From NCBI GenBank assembly GCA_005765155.1, contig VCCP01000002.1:2976001-3040000 (forward strand): 64,000 nucleotides of DNA, read 5' to 3'. This document shows, in pieces, positions 1 through 11,255 of the stretch; position 1 is the first letter of the stretch; each line of letters begins with the position of its first letter. The notes beneath the pieces were generated by a model. It was not told the DNA's origin, did no database searches, and saw nothing but the letters and a program-made list of their open reading frames with translations. A program made the position numbers and the translations under genes. Origin of the DNA: Zelopaecilomyces penicillatus. Lineage: Eukaryota > Ascomycota > Sordariomycetes > Hypocreales > Pseudodiploosporaceae.

Positions 1-2892
1 ATTAAGCTATCCTTAATTATTTAATAATAACCTATAGATTAATTAAAAGATAAGCTAGATATAATAAAGCAATATTATATTATCTTTAAAAGATTATAAA
101 GATTTAATAATAATAAATAAAATAAAGAAAGTATATTTTATAGTTATTAAAAAGGGCCTTTTATTAAAAAATTATATAAAAAAATAATATAATAATTAAT
201 AATAATAAATTTAATAGGTTATTATTATCCTTAGAATAATAATAAAATAATTATAAACATATTTTAAAAATAAATTACTTTTAAATATAAAAAAATAACT
301 TATATCTATATTAAAAGAATATTATAAATATATAAAACTATTTTATAAAGAATTTAAAATAAAGCTCCTTTTATATAATTAATAGGATTATAAAATTCAG
401 ATTATAGATAGAAAGAAGCCTACTTTTACTAAAATCTATATATTAAATATTAAGGAACTTAAAATATTATAAGAATATCTTAATAAAATACTTAAAAAAA
501 GATATATTTGATTATTTATATTTAAAATAGAATACCCTATTATATTTATATTTAAAAAGAATAATAAACTATAATTAATTATAAATTATTAATTATTAAA
601 TATAATTATAATTAAGGATTAAATACCATTATTATTAATTAATAAATTATATAATTAATTATATAAAATAATTTAATTTATTATCTTAAACCTTAAAAAA
701 GTATATAATTTAATTTAAATAAAAAAAGATAATAAATAAAAAACTACTTTTAAAACCAAATTTAAACTTTTTAAATATTTAATAATACCTTTTAATTTAA
801 TTAATATCCTTATAATATTCTAGTATATAATTAATAATATTCTTTAAGAATATTTAAATATCTTTATAATAATATATCTAGATAATATCTTAATTTTCTT
901 TTAAATAAAAAAAGAATATAAAGAATATATTTATAAGGTATTATAATTATTCTAAGATAATAATCTTTTTATTAAACCTAAAAAATATAAATTTTATAAA
1001 TATATAATTATCTTTCTAAAATATATCTTTTTATTAAATAAAATTTAAATAATATTAATAAATATTATTATAATATATAACTAGCTAATACTATAAAATA
1101 TTATAAATATATAAGAGTTTTTAGACTATATTAATTATTATTAAAAATTTATCTATAATAATAATAAAATAATTATATTATTTATTAAATATATTAAAAA
1201 AGATTATAAATTCTTATAAAAATCTAATATAGATATTATATTTAAAGAATTTAAGAAATAAATCTATAAAGAACTTATAATAATAATATATAATCCAGAT
1301 AAACCTATAAAACTTAAAACTAATACTTTAAACTATATTATTAAAGTATAGATTAAATAATAAGATGATAAAAATAAGCTATAATCTATTATCTTTTATT
1401 CTAAGAAACTTTATAAAGTAGAACTTAATTATTTAAATCTATAATAAAGAATTTATAGCTATTATTAAAGCCTTTAATAAATTCTTATATTATTTATAAA
1501 AAAATAACTATTAAATAAAGGTTTTTATTAATTATAAGAATATCTCTTATTTTATTATTATATAAAAGCTAAATATATAATAAATCTATTATATAAAAAC
1601 TCTTATAAATTATAATTATAAAATTATCTATTATAAAGGATTTAAGAATAATAAAGCAGATATTTTAAATTAATAAAATAATTATAATAATAAAAAGCCT
1701 TATTATAAAGGATAAATCTTTTAAATATTTAAATCAGATATATTATAAATAAAGCTAAAGCTAAACACTATATATTAAATTATATTAATTAATACTATCT
1801 TAAAATAAATTAAATAAATATACTTTATAAAAGATATAATAAAGGTATTTAAAGATATAAAATAAAAAGATAAATATTATAAATATAATAAAAAACTCTA
1901 AATATCTAAAGAATTTTAAAAAACTATTATATAAGAACTATATAAATCCCTTATTTATAATTATTAAAGAATTATAAAGATTATAAAATAAATATAAAAA
2001 TACTATAAATTTAAAGAATTATAATAAATAATTTAAAAGATTATAAATAACTATATTATTTATAAATAAATTAAATTAATAAGATATAAACTATATAAAG
2101 AGTTATAATTATTATTAATACCTATATAATTATAGGAATTAATATTATTTAATTTTCTTATTAAACTATCCTTATTAATAAAATCTTTTATAAGAATAAT
2201 TTATAGTTTAATATAAATTATTATAGAAAGATTAATAAAATTCTTATATTCTATACCCTATTTTAAAGCAAGCTTAATAGAAGATCTTATCTATAGTTTT
2301 AATAGAATAATAATAAACTTATATAGTTTATTAAAGGAAATTATCTTTAATAAGGAAATAACCTTTACTTTTAAGTTTTAATAAGAATTAATAAAATATC
2401 TTAGGATCAGATATAGATTTAATATTATTTATTATCTATAAATAAATAAATAAATAAAATAAATTAATTAAATTATTAAAAGATATTTATATACTTATAT
2501 TAATTATTATTAAGATAATTAAATAAAATATTTATTAATTATATAATTAATCTATAATATATTTATTTTTAAATTAATATAATTTATATTAATATATATT
2601 AATTATAAATTTATATTAAAAGTATTTTATCTATTATATTAAAAAGGATTAAAATCAGAAAAAGCTATATTTAATACTCTATAAAAATAATAATTATATA
2701 AAAAATTCTATATATAACTTTAAATTATTTATAATAAAATAAAATATTATATAGATTAATAAAGATTAAAAAGATTAATCTTTAAAGAAAGAGATATAAT
2801 ATATCTTTTATATTATATATTAAATAAACTTTCCTTAAATATTATAATAATATAATTAAATAATAAATTAGATTTTAAAAAACTTAAATCTT
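1..2892 (+). mobile_element. Gypsy-E: RIP-degraded Gypsy retrotransposon, pol part (continues at 17,117)
   Basis: Remains of a Ty3/Gypsy pol on the plus strand; the element begins before the window. Through many stops and shifts the order reverse transcriptase, RNase H, integrase can be read. Near 540-650 the fragments match the 'pVLFVKKKDGsLR..VDYR.LN..TIKNrYPLP' stretch of Gypsy enzymes. At 875-886 the catalytic box reads YLDN (YLDD in active enzymes). Near 1,395-1,470 lies the RNase H 'YSKKL..VELNY...KE' block, and near 2,400-2,465 the integrase block that is normally TAYHPQTDGQTE. The copy is very AT-rich and cannot be functional. Gypsy-1 interrupts it (TSD ATCTT), and the reading resumes on the far side. 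The 5' LTR is outside the window. Confidence 0.85.
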
Positions 2893-3106
2893 TATCAGGA
2901 CCCTAAAGGGGCCTTATAGAGAACCTATATTATATAGATTAGGAATATATATATCTATAGAAAGGGCCTTCTTCTTTAAGAAAAGGAAAAAGACCAGAGA
3001 TCAAGCTTCTAGTTATCTACTATCTATCTACTTATATATAGCAAAATTAATACTATTCCTAATCTTCTTTACTCTCTTTATAACCTTCTAATCTTGGTCC
3101 TTAATA
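2893..3106 (+). repeat. Gypsy-1 5' LTR (214 bp)
   Basis: Matches 16,898-17,111 and the solo LTR at 37,050-37,263 along its whole length. It begins TATCAGGACC where the unmutated copy begins TGTCAGGACC, and ends TTAATA instead of TTAACA; both changes are RIP-type transitions. It is preceded by the TSD ATCTT. Confidence 0.95.
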
Positions 3107-3723
3107 GATTAATCTCTTTTATCTCTTCTTTAAGTAAAGAGATTATTAAAGTTAGGAATAATAGCAAAATAAATTATAGCAGCTAGCTATCAGCTTATAA
3201 ACTATAAGCCTAAATTAATCCTAGAAACCTAAGTAATAATTAGTATTATTATAGCTTTATTAAAGATTATAGAATAATCTTTAAATTAATAGAAGCAATC
3301 TTTAGCCTAGCTTCTTATTTAATATTAAGCCAGATTTAAGTATTTTATAATTACCCCTTTAACTAATATACTGCTAATAAATAATAAGACTCTTTCTAAA
3401 ATAAAGCTAGATTAATTAATTTAGATAATTAAAAGATAATTAAGAGAAAAAAGAAAGATAGAATATTTATCCTTACTTTAGAAAGATAATTTAAATATAG
3501 TTTTAGATCTTTTAGGGCTAAAAGATCCAATTATCTTAACTTAATTATCTAATATATTAAGCTATAAAGGAATAGAAGAATCAAAGCAATATTATAAAAC
3601 CATTTAATCCTAAGCCCTTTTAATACCTAAGTATTAAGAGAAGTCTTAGATTAAATTATAAATATTCCTAATCTAATTTAATATATAGTTTATAATAACC
3701 CTTATAGAATTCCTAAAGAATAT
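3107..3723 (+). pseudogene. Gypsy-1 leader and gag-like region, part 1
   Basis: Internal sequence of Gypsy-1 between its 5' LTR and the Copia-A insertion; it continues at 9,960. By position it holds the untranslated leader and start of gag. Translation is broken and no zinc knuckle or other diagnostic motif is visible, so the gag call rests on position only. I could not recognise a primer-binding site after the LTR. Confidence 0.5.
3719..3723. repeat. Copia-A target-site duplication, left copy (AATAT)
   Basis: AATAT here and at 9,955-9,959, directly outside the two Copia-A LTRs. A 5-bp duplication is the normal integrase footprint. Continuous Gypsy-1 sequence on both sides shows Copia-A inserted into Gypsy-1. 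Confidence 0.9.
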
Positions 3724-4144
3724 TATTACAATTTGCAGTATAAAGTTATAACTAAAGCTAGTAGCGATAGCAGTGGAAGAAAGGCAGCGAATAGTTATCC
3801 GGAGTGAAGTCTGTAGAAAAGAAGAAAGAAGTGATTGAATTACTGATATAGAAAAGAAGAAGGATATAACTAGGAATCCTTCTATCTTTTATATCTATCT
3901 AATTCTAAGATAATTTGGAATTATTTTAAGATATTCCAAATAACTATTTGGAATTATTAGATATTCCAAATACTAAAACAGAAAGTAAGCACTAGTCTAT
4001 CCCTTTATAGGTTAAGCTATAAGGGCTGTGTAAGCTTAGCTTACTGAGCTGTGCAGGTCTAGCTGCTAGGCTGTAGCAGGTTAAGCTGCTAGACTATAGC
4101 AGGTTAGGCTGCTATATATAGAAAAAACCCATTTTATTTTAACA
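3724..4144 (-). repeat. Copia-A 3' LTR (421 bp)
   Basis: Alignable over its full length with 9,534-9,954 without gaps. It starts TATTACAATTT on the plus strand (ancestral TGTTGCAATTT inferred from other family copies) and ends TTTTAACA. Near 4,043-4,112 it carries about three degenerate copies of a roughly 22-bp unit around AGCAGGT..GCTGCT. Confidence 0.95.
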
Positions 4145-4152
4145 CTCCCTCT
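4145..4152 (-). other. Copia-A polypurine tract
   Basis: Reads AGAGGGAG on the coding strand, directly upstream of the 3' LTR start. This is the expected site of plus-strand DNA priming in reverse transcription. The same tract, with transitions, lies at 27,596-27,603 in Copia-B. Confidence 0.8.
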
Positions 4153-4221
4153 AGCAAGCTATATAGTATATAGCTAGCTCTTTATAAGGGGTTTTTACAG
4201 ATTTAAAAGGCTTAAAAAGCC

Positions 4222-7200
4222 TTAAAAAATAAGGCCTGTTAAAGCCTTAGTTAGCCTATCAGCAGGCATAGCCTTAGTTATAAGATAATTTATCTTAAAT
4301 AGCTTGCTAGCTGCTTCCTGCCTAATATAGTGGAATTTTAGCAGGGTATGCTTAGTTCGGGTGTACTGATCAGGGTTCTTAGTATTGCTTATAGAGGCTG
4401 TATTATTATAATATAGGTCTATAGGCCGCTAAAGGGGGATTTTTAGCTCTGTAAAGAGCCTAGAGAGCTATTTTAGCTCTTTTATAGCCTCTACTAAAGC
4501 ATCTGATTTAGCTTTTATAGTTAAGAGGGCTATAATGGTCTGTCTTTTAGCCTTCCAGCAGATAGGCCCGCTAGCTAGCTTAAAGAGGTACCCGTAGGTG
4601 GATTTGCTAGTGGTTTTACAGCCTGCAAAATCACTGTCTGAATAGCCTAGCAGCTGAAGAGCTGGCTATCTAGCCTGTATAAGGCCTGAGGCCTTATATA
4701 AGATAGCTAGTTCTTTAGAGCCTTTTAGGTACTTTAGAAGGTTCCTAGCTGCGTTATAGTGGTTGATATAGCCCTGTTGTATATATCGAGAAAGCCATTG
4801 TATTGGAAAGGCTATATCAGGCCTGGAAAGCAGTATAAGATATATTAAAGTCCCTATAATCTGCTGATAGGTCTGTTGTTCGGCAGGGGTAAGACCCCTT
4901 TTTAGGGGTTCTTTTAGTGCTCTGGGCTGTAGGGGGATAGCTGTAGGGGTTGCATCTTGTAGCTGAAAGCGCTGAAGAGCCTCATCAATATACTGAGACT
5001 GGTGTAATCATAGCTCCTTTTTAGCCCGGTTATAGCTGATTTGGACCCCTAAGAAAAAGGCTGCAGGGCCTCTATCTTCTATAGCAAAGACCTTATTTAA
5101 CAGGCGTTTTAGCTTGTTAATATAGGGTAGGTCAGGTCCTATAATAAGGCAGTCATCAATATAGGTTATAATAAAGGTATTAGTCTTAGTATTAATAAAG
5201 ACTGCTGGGTCAGAGACTAAGGGTTGGAACCCTAGGGTAGCTAGCAGCTTAATTAGCTGCTGTTGCCACTCATAGGGGCCTTGCTTTAGCCCGTATAGGG
5301 CCTTTTTTAGCAGGATAACCTGTTTTATAGCAGGGTTATAGCCTAGCTTAGCTAATAAGGCTGTTAAAGGCTGGTTTTTAGGGGTCTGGGTCTCTATAAA
5401 AGAAGAGAGACCTTCTGGAAATTCTATAAAAATATCCTTAGATAACTGGCTGTTTAAAAAGGCCCCTATAAAATCGATTTGTTTGATTTCCTAGTTATAA
5501 GAGGCTGTTAAAGCTAGTAAAATCCGTTAAATAGGGGGAATACTAGTAGCTGCAAATGTTTTAAAGTAGTCTTTTCCTTTAATTTGTATAAAACCCTTTA
5601 TAACAAGCCTAGCCTTATATTTTAAGGGCTGATTTTGTGAATCCTTTTTAAGCTTAAGAACAAGCCTATTTTTCAGGATTTTTCAGTCTTTTAGAACCTC
5701 TGAAAAAGGGATAAAATACATGACTTTAGCTTGTAAAATCTGATGGAATTCGCTATAAATAGCACTAATCCATTGTTTTTTAGCAGAGTCTTCTAGGGCT
5801 TGTTTCCAGCCAGCAGGTTCTAAAGAAGCCTTCGCAGTGAATTTTGCCTTTAGCTTATAGCAGATATCTATAGGGTAGGCAAGATCTAGCTGTATAGGTT
5901 CAGAGTCTTCTGACAGCTGTTCAGGCTGTTCAGTAGGCTGTGGCAATTGTATTACAGGCTGTGATACAGGCTGTGGCAGCTGTTATAGCGGTTGTGGCAG
6001 CTGTTGTAGCGTCTGTAATACAGGCTCTAGCAGCTGGATAGGTCTTCTAGCTTGATTAAGGGCTTGTAAATCGGTCAGATCCTTTAGGGTAGATTGATCT
6101 GTTGATTTTAGCGGGGTATAAAGCTCTTCTAATTCTCTCTCTAAGCTAGAAGAGCTTTGAAGACTGTGAAAATTGCCCTTAAGGCCCTGACTTATAGGGC
6201 CTATTCCTTCTATAATACAAAGAAAAGAGGTCTTAGTTACCTGCCAGCAGGAAGGTATATAGATCGAATAGATGTTTTTGCCTAGTATGGCCAGCAGCCT
6301 AGCTGGCTCTGTTCTAGGGCTTAGTTTAGCACCTTATTAGCGCTTCTCAGCAGGGATAACAACCTCATAGTAGGCTCTAATAGCTCTATAGGCTGCCAGA
6401 TTTAGCTTGTTAGCTGCTAGAGCTGGTTTTAGCTCTTATAAAAAGAGCTGTAATAGGCTGAGGTCCCTGTTTATAACTGCTATACAGTTAATAAGGTTAA
6501 CTATAGCAGGTAAAATAGCGGTCCAAAGAAAAAGTGGCAGTTGGGCCCAGATTATAGTAGCCTATAGTCGATCTAAAATAACCCTTATAGAGCGTTCTAG
6601 CAGGCCATTTTGCTTATAAATATAAAGGCTAGATATACTAAAACCAATACCTTTGCCTACTAGCCAGTCTTTTAACAGTGCTAAGACCTCTTTTCTACCA
6701 TCGAAATACAGCTATAAAGGGTATTTTTTATAGTGGGCTTTTAGCCCTCTAAATAACCCTTTTATAATAGAGAAGATAGTATAACCTTCCTTATTAGATA
6801 ATAAGAGAACCTTTTGATAATAGGATTTTCTTTCTATTAGAATAAGCCCTATAGGGAGCTTATTATAGGGGGTCAGTTTTATCTAAAAGGTATCTCCCTC
6901 TATAACCTCTAGTACTTCCAGTAGGTCTAGAATTGGGTTTTTAGAGGGTCTGTATACTGATTTAGCTTATATACAAGCTAAACAAAAGAAATCTACTTCT
7001 TTTACAACAGTAAAATCAGGTAAGCCCACTGAAATTTTAGCAGTCTTTTTCAGTAGCTATAGGCCAATATAGCCGAGACAGATATACCAAATCCCTGCTA
7101 GCTATAGCAGCTTTTAATAGCTAGTTTTAGCTGAAAGACCTGTATCTCCCTCTGTAACAGTGTTTTCAGAGGGTTCTAGAAGGGATATAGCATCTTCTAG

Positions 7201-8934
7201 TGGGTCTTATGGTAGGCCTGAGTCTGGATCAGGGCTTTCTGGTATATATAGGCCTGAAGTTTCAAGGCTTTTTATTGGTTCTAGCAGCTGTTTAGCTGGT
7301 TCAGAGGGCTCAGTGAGGTCCTTGTATACACTAGGGGGGGGTTTGGAGGTGATTTCAACCGCTATTGGATAGCTATAATAATGGTTGGAAGGCCCTGTAA
7401 ATTCAGGTATAGGCTTCCCTTTTTGCTGAAGAAAGAAGCCATGTTTAGTGAAGTTTAGCAGTCCATAGCAGGTTCGGTCCATTATAAATAGCTTCTCTTA
7501 TAGAAGTATACCATTAGAAGCATAATGCTTTACCCCACTCACTATATTTATATCTATATCAGGGATATATAGTGTATTTTTCAGCTCTAGAGTGCTATAA
7601 GTCCTGGGTTCAAGCCCTATAAGCACTGTAAATACAGCTATTCTAGATCCTTTTAAATAGATTGGACCATCACCAGTTGTTATAAGCCTTGGTTTCTTAT
7701 TATAAGTACTATAACTAATAAAGAGGGTTCTATTATTAATGATATAGTATGTTGAGCTAGTATTGTATAGTAGGGTGTTCTTTAGATTGGCATTATAATG
7801 AGTGCTATAAGCTAATTCTTTAGGCTTTATAGCTTCTAAACCTTCTATATTAGATTTAGAATTAGAGCTCTAGGTGCTGGCTATAGTGTTCCAGTCATCT
7901 ATAGATAGGTTATAAATACCTATTATAAAGGAAGCTTTATCAGGTTCCTTGCTGCTAGTAGCAGGCTTCTTTATCTTTTTATCCTTCTGAAAGGGCTTAT
8001 AAGGCTGTTTTTCAATGGATTTAGACGGTTTTTCCTTCTTTTTAAAGTCCTTATAGGTCTTTTTAGAAGGTTTCTTAGCTTCTCTAGCCCTATAAGAGCT
8101 AGCTTTTATAACTAAAGAGCTTTTATCTTATAGCTCTTTTAGCAAGTCCGCCATAAAGAACTATAAATTCAGGGCATCTAGTGAAGTACTAAGCACTATA
8201 TAAATCCTAATATTATTCCTTTAGCGTTCAGCCCACTATAGGAAAGCTTCTTTTACAGCCTTTAGATACTGATTTATCTAATCTATAAGCTATATAATAA
8301 CTGAAGCTAATTATAGCTTAGCAAGTCAAGTATTAAATTCGCTATTAAATACCTCTATAGAGCCTTTATAGCTATTAAAGCTAAGCTTATAAAAGGCACT
8401 ATAGAGGGTTCCATACTATAGGGTAGCACTACAGCAGTATTGCTTATTCAGTATTTAATAAGCTTTTAGCAGTGTTATAACCCAACTTATAGAGGCTTAT
8501 GAGTGCTATAAATAGCTATTATAAAGTAATAGAAGCAAAATAGCCTGATAGTGGTTGCTAAGGCTAAGGCTTATAATAAGGTTTGAAAGAAAAGTAGGTA
8601 ATCTAAATGCCTATAACTAAATTGATAGGGCTTGAAGCTATTGGTTATAGTTGTCAGGGCCCCTTAACCTATAAGCTTCTAGAAAGGCCTGTATTTTCTT
8701 AGATAGCTCTTTTAAAGCTAGGTCCCCTAGTATATTTATAGGCTGTGCTGGCTATAATAGTGATTAAGGTGGCTTAGGTTGAGGTTATAGCGGTTCTTTA
8801 ATAGTCTTAATAGCTATAGCCACTATAAATTAGGCCTGTAGCTGTTGTAGTTGCTGTGTGAGCTCCTGTATCTGAGACCGAAGAGCTTGTAATTCTAATA
8901 AATTCTCTTCCATTGGAAGGTCCTAACCTGACAT
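4222..8934 (-). pseudogene. Copia-A gag-pol polyprotein (1,571 codons with nonsense mutations)
   Basis: One reading frame runs from an ATG at 8,934 to a stop at 4,222-4,224 with no net frameshift; landmarks across the whole stretch share it. The N-terminus (about 8,913-8,800) is glutamine- and leucine-rich and probably coiled-coil gag. A lysine-rich stretch lies near 8,100-7,960. A protease-like segment lies near 7,700-7,500, its catalytic DTG-like site apparently mutated. The gag-to-integrase linker is at about 7,480-7,210. The integrase 'NG..ERSIR.I' block lies near 6,620-6,480. The reverse transcriptase begins near 5,950 and has the YIDD catalytic box at 5,152-5,163. The RNase H tail with HYIR and ADRLTK-like motifs is at about 4,400-4,240. 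Interruptions are TAA, TAG or TGA codons explainable as Gln, Arg or Trp codons hit by RIP, so it is almost certainly inactive. Confidence 0.88.
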
Positions 8935-9533
8935 TTTCAGGGTCAGGCTGCTATAGCTGGTGGTTATAGCGGTATAAAAGAAAAATAAGCTTCTAAAAAT
9001 AAGCTTATAGCTATATAACAGTATTATAATAGCTGAAAGTGCCGGTTATAGCAGTGCTATATATAGCTGGGTCTTAGTAAGAGCCCTGGAACTAGCTAAT
9101 TGGCTAGAGGGATGCCAGGCATAAGGGTTGCCTGTCACATACTAGCTATAGTCAGGTTATAGCATAGCCAGCACAGCGTCTTTGCTTAGTCAGCCGACTT
9201 CTATAGTCTTATATAGGCCTTTTGCAAAGTTGACTAGCAATTCAAGTATTTAACCGTATTTAGCATAATCAATAAAGCCATGACCCGTAATTCCATAAAT
9301 CTGAATTAGTAATCCATAAATCCGAAAGTGGGTCGTGCCGTAAGCTATAGGTCCGATGTTCAACTCTTATATATACAGTGTTTTTCATGACTTCTGATTG
9401 GTGGGAAATATGGGTCCGACTGGTCAGAGGGGGGGCGAAAAATCTGATGTATAAAGAGGTTGAATACAGCAGGAAAAAGAGTCTTCTTTTTTTTTTTACA
9501 GTCCAGAATAACTATTCTTCTAGGCTTATAATC

Positions 9534-9954
9534 TATTACAATTTACAGTATAAAGTTATAACTAAAGCTAGTAGTGATAGCAGTGGAAGAAAGGCAGCGA
9601 ATAGTTATCCGGAGTAAAGTCTGTAGAAAAGAAGAAAGAAGTGATTGAATTGCTGATATAGAAAAGAAGAAGGATATAACTAGGAATCCTTCTATCTTTT
9701 ATATCTATCTAATTCTAAGATAATTTGGAATTATTTTAAGATATTCTAAATAACTATTTGGAATTATTAGATATTCCAAATACTAAAACAGAAAGTAAGC
9801 ACTAGTCTATCCCTTTATAGGTTAAGCTATAAGGGCTGTGTAAGCTTAGCTTACTAAGCTGTGTAGGTCTAGCTGCTAGGCTGTAGTAGATTAAGCTGCT
9901 AGACTATAACAGGTTAGGCTGCTATATATAGAAAAAACCCATTTTATTTTAACA
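9534..9954 (-). repeat. Copia-A 5' LTR (421 bp)
   Basis: Second LTR of Copia-A, containing promoter and transcript start on the minus strand by family knowledge. It differs from the left LTR at about ten sites, all C/T or G/A. Most changes are in this copy; at one site (near 9,655) the left copy is the changed one. Confidence 0.95.
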
Positions 9955-11255
9955 AATATATAAAAGATGCTTTTTAGTATTATCTACTTCTAAAATAATA
10001 TATTTAATTAATAGATTAGCTATCTTTATATTAATTACTTAAAAGGTATTAAAGATATTATTTAGGCTATACTAGTATATTAGCTATTAAATAATTAAGA
10101 TAATAGTTTAATATATTATTATAAAGCTATTAGAAAGCTAGATTAGCTTTAATAAACTATAAATCAAATCTTCTAATAGTTTATCTATATATATAAATAC
10201 TTTATTAATAAGCTATTAGAGTTATTATCTCTAAGTTATTATATAGCTTATATAATATAAAGATTATTAAGGCCTTTTTAAACTAAAGTTATAAGTAATA
10301 GCTTATCTATTATTTAAGAGTAGCTATTTTAAATAGATATATAGAGAGAGTTTATATTAACCTAATAAAGATAGAATAATTAGAATATTTATAAAGCCCC
10401 TTTATAATAGAAGATTAATAACTAGAATAACTTAATCTCTTCCTAAGATAAAGCTAGTAATAATATAACCCCTTTATTAAATTAAAGAGATTACTTATTA
10501 AATAATAATTCTATCCCTTAATATATAAAGTATTATAAATATAATAGTATATACTATAAGATAATATATCAAGCCCTTAATTATATAATATATAAGAGTA
10601 TTTATTATATTACTAAAAATCATAAAGTAGCTTAATAATAGTAAGCAAATCTTAATACTTTAGCTAGCGATTTTAATATTAATCTAATTACCTATTATAC
10701 CTAGGATAATATTAACCACTTTATATCTTTAATAATAAGAAAAATAAGGATATAAAGCGATTATAGTTAAATAATAGCTATATTATTATTTAATCTAAGG
10801 TTAAAAGTTTATCTTATTAATTCAAAGTTATTAATAGACTTTAATTATCTAAAAGAAAGCCCTTTATTAAAGATAATATATAAGGATATTAATTTTCCTA
10901 TATATAAGAGAATTATAAAGTTAATAGAACTTTATAATAATTAAAGAATAATAAAGAGATATCTTATAGACTATATTATAATAGATATTAAAGAAGATTT
11001 TATCTTAGGATTATCTTTCTTCTATACTATAAACCCAAGAATTATATAATTAAAGGATTATTAGAACTATCCCTTAATAGAATAAAGTATTAAATTTATT
11101 ATTAATATAAAGTAAGCTTAATAGATTATAAGAGTAATAAAAACTATAATAATTATCTTAGGTATAAGACCTATTAATAATAATAAGCTATAGCTAAAAG
11201 AAGAAGAAGAATTTATAAAGATTTTATTATCTAAATATATATAATTTATAGAGAT
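9955..11255 (+). pseudogene. Gypsy-1 gag-like region, part 2, and protease region
   Basis: Gypsy-1 sequence resumes after the AATAT duplication (9,955-9,959). By position it holds the rest of gag and the protease. Semi-coherent codons are visible on the plus strand near 10,990-11,250, but no clean protease DTG or DSG triad or CCHC knuckle survives. The label rests on order relative to the reverse transcriptase. Confidence 0.5.

Larger units (their letters stand above)
3724..9954 (-). mobile_element. Copia-A: full-length, lightly RIPed Ty1/Copia retrotransposon
   Basis: 6,231 bp with 421-bp LTRs at 3,724-4,144 (3' LTR) and 9,534-9,954 (5' LTR), TSD AATAT. It is transcribed from the minus strand. 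The LTRs differ at about 10 positions, all transitions. The gag-pol frame is continuous apart from nonsense codons. A polypurine tract (AGAGGGAG on the minus strand, 4,145-4,152) abuts the 3' LTR. Domain order gag, protease, integrase, reverse transcriptase, RNase H identifies Copia. It is the most GC-rich and best preserved transposon in the AT-rich block, hence the youngest full-length element here. Confidence 0.96.

Noticed and set aside
7160..7372. Plus-strand frame of 70 codons
   Set aside because: Antisense shadow of the Copia-A gag-pol frame.
9500..9533. Primer-binding site next to the Copia-A 5' LTR
   Set aside because: Sequence after the LTR on the minus strand reads GATTATAAGCCTAG; I could not match it to a tRNA with confidence.
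9378..9617. Plus-strand frame of 79 codons
   Set aside because: Crosses the Copia-A leader and 5' LTR, antisense to the element; fortuitous.
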